A program made the translations under genes and the position numbers. Shown here in pieces: positions 24,445-33,681 of a stretch of DNA of 64,000 bases. Numbering within the stretch: position 1 is the first letter of the stretch; each line of letters begins with the position of its first letter. Below the pieces are notes generated by a model, which was not told the origin of the DNA, made no database searches, and worked only from the letters and a program-made list of their open reading frames with translations. The DNA is from Microbacterium halophytorum. GTDB taxonomy: Bacteria > Actinomycetota > Actinomycetes > Actinomycetales > Microbacteriaceae. The stretch covers positions 124,001 through 188,000 of the forward strand of contig NZ_PNFA01000009.1 in the NCBI RefSeq assembly GCF_002970975.1, written 5' to 3'.

Positions 24445-25167
24445 TCACGTCGCGTTCCACAGGTTCCGGTAGTAGGCGGCGCGCACCGGATCCGGATCGA
24501 TCCCGTACGCCTCGAGGAAGGCGTCGTCCCAGCCGGGCCCGTAATTCCATTCGAGGCTCATCGCCGACACCGCGATGTCGGCCCACCGGTCGCCGACGCC
24601 GAGCGAGCCGAGGTCGACGTGTGCGGCCCAGGCGCCGTCCTCGGAGAGCAGCGTGTTGGGCGCACAGGCGTCGCCGTGGCAGACCACGAGGCGATCAGCG
24701 CTCGGCGGTTCGCGCAGCTCGGCGGGCACGTCGATGCTCCGTGCCGCGGCGCGGGCGAGGCGCGAGGGAACGGACCAGTCGAAGGGGCATTCACCGACAG
24801 GGAGGGCGTCGTGCAGCGCACGCAGCCCGGCGCCGATCGCCCTCACCGCCGTTGCGGGCTCCGCGCTCCAGCGCGGCGCCACAGCCGATTCACCGCCGAA
24901 CGCCTCGGTGACCAGCCATTCCTCATCCGGACTCTCGCCCTGTTCGACCACCTCCGGGACGGGCGTCCATCGGCCGGCCCAGGCCAGGCGGTCCGCCTCA
25001 TCGGCCATGCTCGCTTCGTCGTGCCGCGGGCCGTGCTTGATGAACCGTCCGCCCGCACGCCACGTCACCCCGCCGAGCTGATTGAGCCACACGGGAACGA
25101 GGTCGGCGCCGCCCGCCAGGGCACGGACCCTCGGAGGAACGGGGAGGCCGCCGTCGGGAATGGTCAC
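24445..25167 (-). CDS. aminoglycoside 3'-phosphotransferase-like kinase
   Basis: A 240-residue protein of the APH/choline kinase superfamily. The catalytic loop VVCHGDACAPNTLL (HGD-x4-N) and the metal-binding HVDLGSLGVGDRWADIA are both intact, and this last motif is APH(3')-like. The N-terminal nucleotide-binding part is compact. Chromosomal relatives in soil actinobacteria often have uncertain substrates, so drug resistance should not be assumed. GTG start with TAGTCT 6 nt upstream (leaderless). Confidence 0.8.
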   Translation of the reverse strand: MTIPDGGLPVPPRVRALAGGADLVPVWLNQLGGVTWRAGGRFIKHGPRHDEASMADEADRLAWAGRWTPVPEVVEQGESPDEEWLVTEAFGGESAVAPRWSAEPATAVRAIGAGLRALHDALPVGECPFDWSVPSRLARAAARSIDVPAELREPPSADRLVVCHGDACAPNTLLSEDGAWAAHVDLGSLGVGDRWADIAVSAMSLEWNYGPGWDDAFLEAYGIDPDPVRAAYYRNLWNAT

Positions 25168-25173
25168 CCGCGC

Positions 25174-25179
25174 AGACTA
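25174..25179 (-). promoter_or_regulatory. -10 of a leaderless mRNA (APH-like gene)
   Basis: On the minus strand TAGTCT precedes the GTG start by exactly 6 nt with no ribosome site between. Confidence 0.5.
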
Positions 25180-25332
25180 CACAGGCACGTCGCACCACCG
25201 CCCGCGGGTGAGGCCGGGCCGCCCCGGCCCGCCAGCGATGAGAGGCTGTGCTCACGGCATCGAGCGGCCGCCGGCCCGGCGTCGCTCAACGGCTTCGACC
25301 ACCGCCGCCCACCGCACGACGAAGGAGAACTG

Positions 25333-26004
25333 ATGGCAAGCACCATCGGGGAGATGCTCCCCCTCGCGCTCGGAGTCGCGATCAGCCCGATCCCGATCAT
25401 CGCCGCCATCCTGATGCTGCTCTCGCCGAAGGCGCGCGTGACGAGCATCGGGTTCCTTCTCGGCTGGGTCATCGGCATCATCGCCGCCGTCACCGCGTTC
25501 ACGCTGCTGTCGTCGGTGCTCCCGGAGAGCGACCCCGACGCCTCCAAGCCGATCCGGGGCGTCGTCCAGCTCGTCCTGGGCGCCCTGCTGTTCCTGCTGG
25601 CGCTGAAGCAGTGGCGGGGGCGCCCCGCACCCGGCGAGGAGGCCGCGCTGCCCGCCTGGATGAAGGCGATCGACACGTTCTCCTTCGTCGCCGCATTCGG
25701 CCTCGGTTTCCTGCTGTCGGCGCTGAACCCGAAGAACCTGATCATGGCCGCCGGGGCGGGCACCGACATCGGCGCGGCCGGACTGCCGACGGAAGCGGTC
25801 ATCGTCGTGATCGCGGTCTACACCCTGATCGCGGCCTCGACCGTCCTGATCCCCGTCGCCGGATACCTCGTCGCCGCGCAGAAGCTCAGCGGCGCGCTCG
25901 ACGCGCTGCGCGACTGGCTCACCAAGGAGAACGCAGTCATCATGACGGTGCTGCTGCTCGTGATCGGCGTCTCCCTGGTCGGCAAGGGCATCGGCAGCTT
26001 CTGA
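25333..26004 (+). CDS. GAP-family (Sap, sulfolipid-1-addressing-like) membrane protein
   Basis: A 223-residue protein with six membrane segments. MLPLALGVAISPIPIIAAILML at the N-terminus and GLGFLLSALNPKNLIMAAGAG in the middle are the two repeats, with N-P-K-N, that mark the GAP/SfLAP family of actinobacteria, related to LysE-type exporters. In mycobacteria a member helps move a cell-wall glycolipid; the cargo here is unknown. GAAGGAGAA precedes the ATG. Confidence 0.82.
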   Translation: MASTIGEMLPLALGVAISPIPIIAAILMLLSPKARVTSIGFLLGWVIGIIAAVTAFTLLSSVLPESDPDASKPIRGVVQLVLGALLFLLALKQWRGRPAPGEEAALPAWMKAIDTFSFVAAFGLGFLLSALNPKNLIMAAGAGTDIGAAGLPTEAVIVVIAVYTLIAASTVLIPVAGYLVAAQKLSGALDALRDWLTKENAVIMTVLLLVIGVSLVGKGIGSF

Positions 26005-26065
26005 CCGCGGCGGGCGGGGCGGGGATGTCGGGGTATCCCCCTTTCGGAGCGGGCCCGCGCGTCAC

Positions 26066-26071
26066 TAGCGT
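26066..26071 (+). promoter_or_regulatory. -10 of a leaderless mRNA (serine hydrolase gene)
   Basis: TAGCGT then GGGGCC then the GTG start at 26078; same hexamer and spacing as before the VOC gene. Confidence 0.55.
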
Positions 26072-26077
26072 GGGGCC

Positions 26078-27199
26078 GTGGACACACGGGCTGAGGACGC
26101 ACCGCGCGCGCTGCGCGCCGTCATGGACGACCACATCGCACGGGGCACGGCACCGGGGATCTCGGTCACGACCGGCACCCCCGGCGGCGATATCGAGACG
26201 ATCACGGCGGGTGACCTCGCGGCGGACGCGATCGTGCGCATCCAGTCGATGACGAAGCCCGTCACGGCGGTGGCGGCGCTGCGGATGGTGCAGGACGGGC
26301 GGTTGGGCCTGGACGATCCCATCGAGGCGTGGCTGCCCGAGCTCGCCGATCGCCGCGTGCTGCGCACGCCGACGTCATCCCTCGACGACACCGAGCCCGC
26401 CGAGCGGCCGATCACGCTGCGGCACCTGCTGACGAACACGTCGGGATACGGGATGATGACCGCCCCGTGCCCCCTGCAGGACGCGATGATCGCGAACCGG
26501 ACGCAGGCGGGCCAGGAACCGGTCGAGCTCGGCGCGCAGGAGTGGCTGGAGGCCGTGGCGTCGCTGCCGCTCGCGTTCCCTCCGGGCACGGGCTGGCGCT
26601 ACCACCACTCGTTCGGCCTGCTCGGCATCCTGCTCTCGCGCGTCGCGGGCGGCCCGCTCGAGGGGCACCTGCGCGAGTCGCTGTTCGAGCCGCTGGGCAT
26701 GGCCGACACGGGGTTCGTCGTGCCGCAGGAGGACGCGCATCGCCTCCCGGCCGCGCACCGCCACGACCGCGACGGCGCGCTGGTGCAGTCGGAGCCCGCC
26801 GGCGCCGGCTTCTACGTCGCGCCGGCCGCGTTCGACCTCAGCCACGCGGAGCTCGTGTCAACGGCCGCGGACTATTCGGCCTTCGCGCACATGCTGGCCG
26901 ACGGCGGACGGCATGGGGGCCGGACGATCCTCGATCCGGGCCTGCTCTCCCAACTGCGCACGGACCAGGTCCCGGATGCGGCCAAGGCAGCCGACAGCTT
27001 CTTCCCGGGGTTCTGGGACGGCACCGGGTGGGGATGGGGTGTGTCTGTGCTGACGTCGGGGCCGCACGCGGGGCGGTACGGCTGGTCGGGCGGCTTGGGA
27101 ACCGACATGTACATCGACCCCGACGGGTCGTTCCTGGTCATCCTGACGCAGGTCGAGATGGGCCCCGAAGTGATGGGGCTGTTCGCGGACCTGCAGTAG
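26078..27199 (+). CDS. beta-lactamase-related serine hydrolase (class C/esterase family)
   Basis: A 373-residue cytoplasmic-looking protein without signal peptide. The nucleophile motif is QSMTKPVTA (SxxK near residue 67) and LRHLLTNTSGYG is the family signature. The Tyr motif is WRYHHSFGLLG, where Y-x-N of true beta-lactamases reads YHH, and the third box is RYGWSGGLGTDMYIDP. This is the pattern of EstB/PBP4*-like esterases and peptidases rather than a secreted beta-lactamase. Substrate unknown. Confidence 0.83.
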   Translation: MDTRAEDAPRALRAVMDDHIARGTAPGISVTTGTPGGDIETITAGDLAADAIVRIQSMTKPVTAVAALRMVQDGRLGLDDPIEAWLPELADRRVLRTPTSSLDDTEPAERPITLRHLLTNTSGYGMMTAPCPLQDAMIANRTQAGQEPVELGAQEWLEAVASLPLAFPPGTGWRYHHSFGLLGILLSRVAGGPLEGHLRESLFEPLGMADTGFVVPQEDAHRLPAAHRHDRDGALVQSEPAGAGFYVAPAAFDLSHAELVSTAADYSAFAHMLADGGRHGGRTILDPGLLSQLRTDQVPDAAKAADSFFPGFWDGTGWGWGVSVLTSGPHAGRYGWSGGLGTDMYIDPDGSFLVILTQVEMGPEVMGLFADLQ

Positions 27200-27216
27200 T
27201 GGCCCCGTCCAGCGCG

Positions 27217-27978
27217 TCAGCGCGTGCGCAGACTCGAGGGCGGTGACCGGAAGGCCCGAGTGAAGGCGTACGAGAACGCAGCCGGCGTGGCGTAGCCGAG
27301 CCTCCCAGCGACCTCGCTGACGTTCTGGTGCCGCAGCATCGGAACCGCGGACAACAGCCGGGCGCGCGACCGCCATGCGCCGGGGCTCATTCCGACGTCC
27401 TCGCGGAACCGCCGAGAGAAGGTGCGCTCGCTCATTCCCGCGTCGCGCGCCCACACGACGTTCCCGACCGCGAGGTCCGGGTCGGCGAGATACCGACGGC
27501 ACAGCTCGGTGAACGGTGCCGCGCGCGGGATCGGAATGTGCAGGGGCACCTCTCGCAATCGGGACGCTTCGTGAAGGACGAGTTCCAGTACGGCCCCGTC
27601 GCGCTCGCTCAGCGCATCACGGGGGTCGATGTCGGAGGCAGCCAGCAGCAGCTCCCGCAGGAGAGGGCCGACCTCGACGACCCGGCATTCATCAGGCCAC
27701 CAGGTGACCACCGCGGGGTCGACGTAGAGGCTGTTGGTCTCGACGTCGAGCATGCGCACCTGGTGCCGCGTGCCCGGAGGGATCAGCGCCGCCCGCTCCC
27801 CCGGCACCGTCCACGCCCCGTGATCGGTCTCGACGAGCATCGTCCCCGTCGCCGCATAGAGGAGCTGCGCTCGCCGATGCTCGTGCCAGAGGAGCAGATG
27901 CCCGGGCGGATAGGAGGTCGCGATCGGCAGCACCGGTACCGGCAGCGCGTCGACTTCCGCAAGCATCACGTTCCGCAC
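27217..27978 (-). CDS. AraC-family regulator with N-terminal cupin
   Basis: A 253-residue protein. The N-terminal half is a cupin sensor (HEHRRAQLLYAATGTMLV, PPGTRHQVRM). The C-terminal half has two HTHs with MSERTFSRRFREDVGMSPGAWRSRARLL and the RLGYATPAAFSYAFTRAFRSPPSSLR signature. It is divergent from the TauE-like exporter gene and may regulate it. The GTG start has TAGCCT 6 nt upstream, so the mRNA is probably leaderless. Confidence 0.87.
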   Translation of the reverse strand: MRNVMLAEVDALPVPVLPIATSYPPGHLLLWHEHRRAQLLYAATGTMLVETDHGAWTVPGERAALIPPGTRHQVRMLDVETNSLYVDPAVVTWWPDECRVVEVGPLLRELLLAASDIDPRDALSERDGAVLELVLHEASRLREVPLHIPIPRAAPFTELCRRYLADPDLAVGNVVWARDAGMSERTFSRRFREDVGMSPGAWRSRARLLSAVPMLRHQNVSEVAGRLGYATPAAFSYAFTRAFRSPPSSLRTR

Positions 27979-27984
27979 CCGATC

Positions 27985-27990
27985 AGGCTA
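27985..27990 (-). promoter_or_regulatory. -10 of a leaderless mRNA (AraC regulator)
   Basis: On the minus strand TAGCCT stands 6 nt before the GTG start at 27978. Confidence 0.5.
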
Positions 27991-28026
27991 GCGGCCGGAA
28001 CTCGACTGTTCCTGCCCCACATTCGA

Positions 28027-28878
28027 ATGCGCGCAGTTCAACGGCTCGCTGAGATGGGTTCAGTGATCGTCCTCGCGCTCGTCCTCATCGGAGTCCTGAC
28101 CGGCCTGACCACCGTGCTGTTCGGTTTCGGAGGAGGATTCGTCACCGTCCCCGTCATCATCTGGGTCGACGCGGCAGTCGGCTCCGACGTCGGGACGGTA
28201 GCCGTCGCAACGTCCGCGATCGTCATGGTCGTGAACGCCGCTGTCGCCACCGCGGCTGCGCCTCGCCCCGTTCTCGCCCGTCTCCGCGGGCGGGGCGCGC
28301 TCCTGTGCCTGCTCGCCGCAGGCGGGCTGTTCGGTGCTCTGGCCGCCCTGGAGGCCCCCGCGGAGGTGAACTCGTGGGGCTTCGTGATCTACGTGGCGGT
28401 CACGATCGTCGACGCGCTCGCCCGGCCCGGCTTCCTACGGTCCGCGGATGCCCCGAGTGACGAAGCGCCATGGCGAGCGATCCCGACCGCCCTCGGCGCG
28501 CCCATCGGTGCGGTTGCGTCGTTCCTCGGCGTCGGCGGCAGTGTCATGACCGTACCGCTCATGCGCCGCGCAGGCCTCCCGATGAGGTACGCCGCCGCCC
28601 TCGCGAACCCTCTGACTCTCGCGATCATCGTCCCCGCCGCGGCCGTCTTCCTGTTCGCCCGTCGCCTCTCCGATAGCCATGGTGCGCTGCTCCCCGTCGG
28701 CGTCGTCGACCTCGGCGCAGCCGCCCTCCTCCTCGCCGGAGCGATTCCCGTCATCGTCGCGGTGCGCCGCCGCCCGCCGTACATTCCCGACCGAGTCCAC
28801 GCCCGGGCGTACGTAGGTCTGCTCGCCGTCGTGGTGGCAGTTATGCTCATCCCCCTGCTCCGGACGCGCGGCGCGTAG
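28027..28878 (+). CDS. TauE/SafE-family membrane transporter
   Basis: A 283-residue protein with seven to eight membrane segments. The TauE/SafE repeats are seen as LTTVLFGFGGGFVTVPVII and GAVASFLGVGGSVMTVPLMRRAG, each with the G-x-G-G-G/V-P pattern. Family members export sulfite, sulfoacetate or related organosulfur anions. The start is uncertain: ATG at 28027 or 28054, or GTG at 28063, all in frame and none with a strong ribosome site. Divergent from the AraC gene by 48 bp. Confidence 0.82.
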   Translation: MRAVQRLAEMGSVIVLALVLIGVLTGLTTVLFGFGGGFVTVPVIIWVDAAVGSDVGTVAVATSAIVMVVNAAVATAAAPRPVLARLRGRGALLCLLAAGGLFGALAALEAPAEVNSWGFVIYVAVTIVDALARPGFLRSADAPSDEAPWRAIPTALGAPIGAVASFLGVGGSVMTVPLMRRAGLPMRYAAALANPLTLAIIVPAAAVFLFARRLSDSHGALLPVGVVDLGAAALLLAGAIPVIVAVRRRPPYIPDRVHARAYVGLLAVVVAVMLIPLLRTRGA

Positions 28879-29019
28879 CCGTTCAGAGCGGCTTCGTGCG
28901 CGCGAGGCTTCCCAGCAGCACGGATCGGCGGCGCCTCCTCTGGCTTTGCGGCACCGCCCTGAGCGTGCGTGGCGGGCAACCGAGCGCGTGACACCGGTCG
29001 CCCGCCGCGCGGGCTCGCG

Positions 29020-30117
29020 TCAGAAGACGACGACCGGCTTCAGCGTCACTCCCGACGCGGAGTCCTCGAACGCCTGGTTGATATCGGCGAAGGGGTAGCT
29101 GCGGACGAGCTTGTCGAAGGGGAACAACCCGGCCTCGTAGAGCGCGACGAGCCTCGGCACGAAGCTCGACGGCACGGAATCGCCCTCGACGATGAACGAC
29201 ACGCGCACGCCGATCGGCAGGAGCGAGCCGATGTCGAGCGGCGCCTCGGTGCCGAGAGCCGCCGCGCCGACCACGCCGAGGTGCCCGCGCACGCGCAGGG
29301 AGCTCGCCGCACCCGTGAAAACCGCGGGCACGCCGGTCGTGTCCAGCGCGTACTCCGCGCCGCCGCCCGTGATCTCCTTGATCCGTACGGCCGCGTCTTC
29401 GACGGACGTATCGATGACGTGCGTCGCGCCCAGCTCCTTGGCGAGCTCGAGACGGCTGGGCACGCGATCGATCGCGATGATCGTCGTGCATCCGGCGATC
29501 ACCGCGGCCAGCAGGGCCGACATCCCCACCGCACCTGCGCCGAAGATCGCGATCGAGGAACCGGCGGGCGGATTCAGCGAGTTGAGCACGGCGCCCGCGC
29601 CGGTCTGGATGCCGCAGCCGAGCGGCGCGAGGATCTCCAGCGGGGCGTCGTCCGGAACCTTCACGACGCACTGCACCGGAACGTTCGCGTGATCGGCGAA
29701 CGAGCTCTGCCCGAAGAAGTGCGACGACACGGGCGACTCGCCCTGAGAGAGCGACGTGCTGCCGTCCGCCCGCGCGCCGCCGAAGTTGCGGCCGTAGAAG
29801 TCGACGCAGTATTGGGGCGTGCCCGTGCTGCAGTTGGCGCAGTGCCCGCAGTAGTTGAACGACAGGACGACCTTGTCGCCGGCTTCGAAGCCGTCGACTC
29901 CGGGACCGACGGCGTCGACGACGCCGGCGCCTTCGTGTCCGAGCACGGCGGGGAGCGGCGTCGGGTACCACTGATCGCGGACGATCGCGTCGGTGTGACA
30001 GACGCCGGATGCGACCATCCGGACGCGGACCTCGCCCGCACCCGGTTCGCCGAGTTCCAGCTCGGTGATCGTCAGCGGGGTCTTCGGTGCGGTGGCGACC
30101 GCTGCGGTGACCTTCAT
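29020..30117 (-). CDS. zinc-dependent alcohol dehydrogenase (aryl-alcohol type, MDR family)
   Basis: A 365-residue medium-chain dehydrogenase. Catalytic zinc ligands are in SGVCHTDAIV and LGHEGAGVV. The structural zinc loop is YCGHCANCSTGTPQYC, and the NAD motif is IFGAGAVGMSALLAA. The sequence pattern and length match benzyl/aryl-alcohol dehydrogenases such as XylB, which oxidise alcohols to aldehydes. The neighbouring aldehyde dehydrogenase could take the next step. It is separated from that gene by a 425-bp gap and probably has its own promoter. Confidence 0.87.
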   Translation of the reverse strand: MKVTAAVATAPKTPLTITELELGEPGAGEVRVRMVASGVCHTDAIVRDQWYPTPLPAVLGHEGAGVVDAVGPGVDGFEAGDKVVLSFNYCGHCANCSTGTPQYCVDFYGRNFGGARADGSTSLSQGESPVSSHFFGQSSFADHANVPVQCVVKVPDDAPLEILAPLGCGIQTGAGAVLNSLNPPAGSSIAIFGAGAVGMSALLAAVIAGCTTIIAIDRVPSRLELAKELGATHVIDTSVEDAAVRIKEITGGGAEYALDTTGVPAVFTGAASSLRVRGHLGVVGAAALGTEAPLDIGSLLPIGVRVSFIVEGDSVPSSFVPRLVALYEAGLFPFDKLVRSYPFADINQAFEDSASGVTLKPVVVF

Positions 30118-30542
30118 GGGTTGTCCTTCCTGGAATCACGAGATCCGTTCACGGCTCTGGCGCCGGCGATGCCGACCACTGGTGGGGACGGTGCTGGTCC
30201 CGACCGGCTCCTCGCTCGTCGGCGAGGAGATATCCGTGGGGCGAGCCTACAAGGGCGGCGCGAACCGAACAGCTCCGCGCCCGCCGGTTGGCGGCGTATC
30301 GTCCCCTGCCGGGCCGGCCCTGCGCAGACGAACGGGCTCGAGCCCGTAAGAATCTGCAAGTTCGGGCCCGTTCATCTGAGCTCGCCAGGTCTGGGCGGGG
30401 TCAGCCCGTCAGAAGTCCCATTCGCCATCTTCCATCACTACGGCCTCTCTGATGGCGCACGGCGGACCTGGGCCGACCGATCTTCGTCTCCGCGGCAACA
30501 CCGCCGATGGGCGGGGAATGCGCTCGTTCGGTGCTCCTTCTG
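30118..30542. other. 425-bp gap with a 16-bp palindrome
   Basis: No convincing gene is seen on either strand. It contains ACGGGCTCGAGCCCGT (30332-30347), a perfect 16-bp palindrome, and a related GGGCCC/CGTTC segment 20 bp further on (30364-30373). This lies upstream of the alcohol dehydrogenase gene and downstream of the aldehyde dehydrogenase, so it may be an operator or a terminator. Confidence 0.4.
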
Positions 30543-31997
30543 TCAGAACGGGTACTTCGCGATGTCGGCCTGCACCGTGACCCACTGGGTCTCGGTGAAC
30601 GCCTCGATGTTGGCCTCATGCCCCCCGAAACGAGCTCCGGTTCCCGACGCGCCGACGCCACCGAACGGGGCAACAGCTTCGTCGTCGACCGTCTGGTCGT
30701 TGATGTGCACGATGCCCGACGGGATCCGCTCACTGAGCTCGAGCGCGCGGTAGGCGTTGCTCGACAGGATGCCGAGGGACAGCCCGTACTCCGTGGCGGT
30801 CGCGAGATCGATCAGTTCATCAATGGTCGAGAACTTCGTCACGGGTGCCACAGGGCCGAAGATCTCCTCAGCGAAGGCACGATGATCCGGCGCGACGTCG
30901 GCGAGCACCGTGGCGTCATAGAACAGATCTCGGTGCGTGCCACCGGCCGCGAGGACAGCGCCCGCAGAGATCGAATCCTGAACAATGCCGTCGATCTTCG
31001 AAAGCTGGTTGCCGTCAATGATCGGACCGAGAGGCGCGCCGTCCAGCGGGTTTCCCGTGGGGATTCCCTTCGCCTTCGCCGCGAGGAGCTCGACGTACTC
31101 GTCGTACACGCGTTCGTGCACCAGATGGCGTCCCGTCGTCATGCAGATCTGGCCCTGATGCAGGAAGGAACCCCAGGCGCCGGCTGAGGCCGCGGCTTCG
31201 ACCTCGACGTCATCGAGCACCACGATGGCGTTGTTGCCTCCCAGCTCGAGATGGGCGCGCTTGAGCAGGCGGCCCGCGCGTTCGCCCACGATGCGACCTG
31301 CCTGAGTGGAGCCAGTGAACGAGATGACACGCACCGTCGGCTCTTCGACGAGGGCGCTGCCCACCTCCGCGCCGCCGGGCAGCACGTGGAAAAGCCCGTC
31401 GGGGAGCCCCGCTTCTTCTAGGATCGCCGCGAACACCAACCCACCGGACACGCTCGTGCGCGGGTCTGGCTTCAGGAGGACCGCGTTGCCGAGAGCGAGC
31501 GCAGGCGCGACAGAACGCGCGGTCAGAATGCCGGGGAAGTTGAACGGCGAGATGACGCCCACGGTACCGACCGGCGTGCGGCGCGCCATGCTGAGGCGCG
31601 GCTTGCCGCTGCGCAGAATCTGACCGTACGGCATCTGTGCAGTGGCCGCGGCGAAGTAGAACTCCGAAGCTACGAGCCCCGACTCGTACTCGGCCTTTCC
31701 TTCGCCCGAACCCGCCTCACGCATGAGCCAGTCCTGCATGACGGAAGCACGTTCCGTGAAGAGATCGCCCGCGAGGCGCAGGATCCTCGACTTCTCGTCA
31801 GCGGGCACGCGCTCCCACTCGCGCTGAGCCTTTGCGGCGCTCGCCGCCGCCGTTGCCACATCCGCGGCGGAGGCCACGCCGTAGCGACCGATCTCGGCTC
31901 CGGTCGCGGGCTCTCGCACGGGCGCAGACTCCGTCGCCGCGCGCCACCCCTCACTGAAGAGCTTCCCATCCCAGGTCGACAGTTCGAAGAACGTCAT
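30543..31997 (-). CDS. NAD(P)-dependent aldehyde dehydrogenase (benzaldehyde-dehydrogenase-like)
   Basis: A 484-residue aldehyde dehydrogenase. Visible catalytic parts are the oxyanion Asn in ISPFNFPGIL, cofactor Lys in AVLLKPDPRTS, FTGSTQAGRIVG, general base Glu in LELGGNNAIVVL and nucleophile Cys in HQGQICMTTGRHLV. The last motif is that of XylC/salicylaldehyde-type enzymes, so an aromatic aldehyde is a likely substrate. The start lies 38 bp after the APC permease stop, suggesting one operon. Confidence 0.9.
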   Translation of the reverse strand: MTFFELSTWDGKLFSEGWRAATESAPVREPATGAEIGRYGVASAADVATAAASAAKAQREWERVPADEKSRILRLAGDLFTERASVMQDWLMREAGSGEGKAEYESGLVASEFYFAAATAQMPYGQILRSGKPRLSMARRTPVGTVGVISPFNFPGILTARSVAPALALGNAVLLKPDPRTSVSGGLVFAAILEEAGLPDGLFHVLPGGAEVGSALVEEPTVRVISFTGSTQAGRIVGERAGRLLKRAHLELGGNNAIVVLDDVEVEAAASAGAWGSFLHQGQICMTTGRHLVHERVYDEYVELLAAKAKGIPTGNPLDGAPLGPIIDGNQLSKIDGIVQDSISAGAVLAAGGTHRDLFYDATVLADVAPDHRAFAEEIFGPVAPVTKFSTIDELIDLATATEYGLSLGILSSNAYRALELSERIPSGIVHINDQTVDDEAVAPFGGVGASGTGARFGGHEANIEAFTETQWVTVQADIAKYPF

Positions 31998-32035
31998 CGT
32001 TTTCCTTCCAGTTCACGGTGTTCAGTAGGCATCGA

Positions 32036-33520
32036 TCAACGATCGCAGCCATCGGATATCGGCTCGTCGATGTGGACGACGCCGGTGGACAAATCGACCG
32101 TGCTCTTCGTTGCGCGGGAACGGACGATGCCGGTCACGAGCCCAACAACAGCGGCGATCGGGAGGAGCCACGGCAGCAGCGTCGCCGGGCCCTCGGTGAC
32201 GCCGGTGAGCAACGGGAAGTTGACGACGGCCAGGACGATCGCGCCGACCAGGCCGACACCGCCGAGCGCGGGAGCGATGAAGTTCGCCCAGGCCCCGCTG
32301 CGCGCTCCGCGATTGCGCATGAAGTATCCGACGACGGCGGCCGCGCCGGCCGCTTGGAGCACGAGGACCCCGAGTGTGCCCACCCCGACGAGCCACAGAT
32401 AGATTGTCAGGAACGGATCCGCCTGGGCGATGACGAACACCAGCAAGACGACGGCCGTAAACAGGGAGAGGACGATGCTCGCCGTGCTCGGGCTCTTGAA
32501 GCGGCGATGGGTCCTACCGAGTCGGCGGTCGAGGAATCCAGCCCGGCCGAGCGAGAACAGGTATCGACTGAGCGTGTTGTGGAATGCGAGGAGAACGGCG
32601 ATCAGGCTCGTCACGACGAGGATGCGCATCACGACCGTCGACCATTCGCCGACGTACTGCGTGTTCGCGGCGAACACGAACTCGACGGGGTCGGCGATCG
32701 CTGCGGCCTGCACGTCCTCGGAGCCGTACGCCAGCCCGAGCGCCCACATTGTGGCGGCATACATGACGCCGATCACGATGATCGACGCATACGTCGCCCG
32801 GGGAATCGTCTTCTTAGGGCGACGCGCTTCCTCACCGTAGATCACAGTCGCTTCGAATCCGACGAAGCACGCGAAGGCGAACAGCAGTCCGGCGCCCATC
32901 TCCGGCGAGAAGACGTTGCTCGGCATGAACGCGTCGATGTTGAGGCCGCCCGCCCCGCCGGTCGCAATAACAACGACGTCGAAGATGACGAGGATGAGCA
33001 CCTCGAGGATCATGAGCACGCCCAGCACGGAAGCGGAGAGCTGGATGTCCAAGTAGCCGAAAACGCCTATCAAGACGACGCCAGCGAACGCGATCACCTG
33101 CCACGGGATGCTCCAGCCGAGCAGGCTGGAGAACAGGTCTGCCGTGAACACTGAGAACTGTCCGATCAGCCCGATCAGCATTCCCGCATACGCGAGCATC
33201 GCGACGCCCGCCATCAGATAGCCGGCGTGCCGTCCGAGCCCCTTCCCGGCGAACGCGGCGAACCCACCGGCGCTGGTGACGTGGCGGCTCATCGCGGCGA
33301 AACCGACGCCGAACAGGAGGAGCACGAGCGCGGCGATGACATACATCGCCGGCGCGCCAACGCCGGAGAACGTGAACACCACCGGCCCGGCGCCGAGAAC
33401 TGCTGCCAGGGGAGCAGCTGTCGCGACGACGAAGAACACGATCGCAGATACACCGAGCGATCCGCGTTTCAACGTCGTCTCGTCGTGGGCTCCGCCAGTA
33501 CCGGCAGCGTGGTGAGTCAT
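32036..33520 (-). CDS. APC-superfamily amino acid/amine permease
   Basis: A 494-residue secondary transporter with twelve membrane segments, starting LKRGSLGVSAIVFFVVATAAPLAAVLG, the N-terminal signature of APC family members. The conserved FVGFEATVIYGEEARRPKKTIPRATY near residue 225-250 follows. ATG at 33520 is chosen over an upstream reading because AGAGAG precedes it and the protein then begins just before the first helix. Co-transcription with the aldehyde dehydrogenase and divergence from LysR suggest it imports the compound degraded by the cluster. Confidence 0.88.
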   Translation of the reverse strand: MTHHAAGTGGAHDETTLKRGSLGVSAIVFFVVATAAPLAAVLGAGPVVFTFSGVGAPAMYVIAALVLLLFGVGFAAMSRHVTSAGGFAAFAGKGLGRHAGYLMAGVAMLAYAGMLIGLIGQFSVFTADLFSSLLGWSIPWQVIAFAGVVLIGVFGYLDIQLSASVLGVLMILEVLILVIFDVVVIATGGAGGLNIDAFMPSNVFSPEMGAGLLFAFACFVGFEATVIYGEEARRPKKTIPRATYASIIVIGVMYAATMWALGLAYGSEDVQAAAIADPVEFVFAANTQYVGEWSTVVMRILVVTSLIAVLLAFHNTLSRYLFSLGRAGFLDRRLGRTHRRFKSPSTASIVLSLFTAVVLLVFVIAQADPFLTIYLWLVGVGTLGVLVLQAAGAAAVVGYFMRNRGARSGAWANFIAPALGGVGLVGAIVLAVVNFPLLTGVTEGPATLLPWLLPIAAVVGLVTGIVRSRATKSTVDLSTGVVHIDEPISDGCDR

Positions 33521-33681
33521 AGTCGGCTCTCTTCGTTGAGTCGGCCAAGCGGGCCGAGGTAGGTCTGCGCGCTCGCAACATCGCGTCGTACCATCGTCTG
33601 ACCGGGGGCGAGGAGCGGCAACGCCCGAATCACGATCGCTCGATCGCCCCAAGCGATCGCCGCGCGCAGAGGAGGAGAGCA
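33521..33681. promoter_or_regulatory. LysR/permease divergent control region with CGATCGC inverted repeat
   Basis: CGATCGC (33633-33639) and GCGATCG (33653-33659) are 7-bp inverted arms 13 nt apart, with an extra CGATCG between them, a plausible LysR binding region. GAGGAGGAG just before 33682 is the ribosome site of the LysR gene. The same GCGATCG core forms the inverted repeat downstream of the LysR gene (34623-34646). Confidence 0.45.

Noticed and set aside
24070..26004. 644-residue frame joining upstream sequence to the GAP-family protein
   Set aside because: Sequence before MASTIGEML is Arg/Pro-rich and antisense to the transglycosylase and kinase genes; the real start has a clear ribosome site at 25333.
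26078..27199. Secreted beta-lactamase
   Set aside because: No signal peptide, and the Tyr-x-Asn box is replaced by YHH; it fits esterase/peptidase relatives better.
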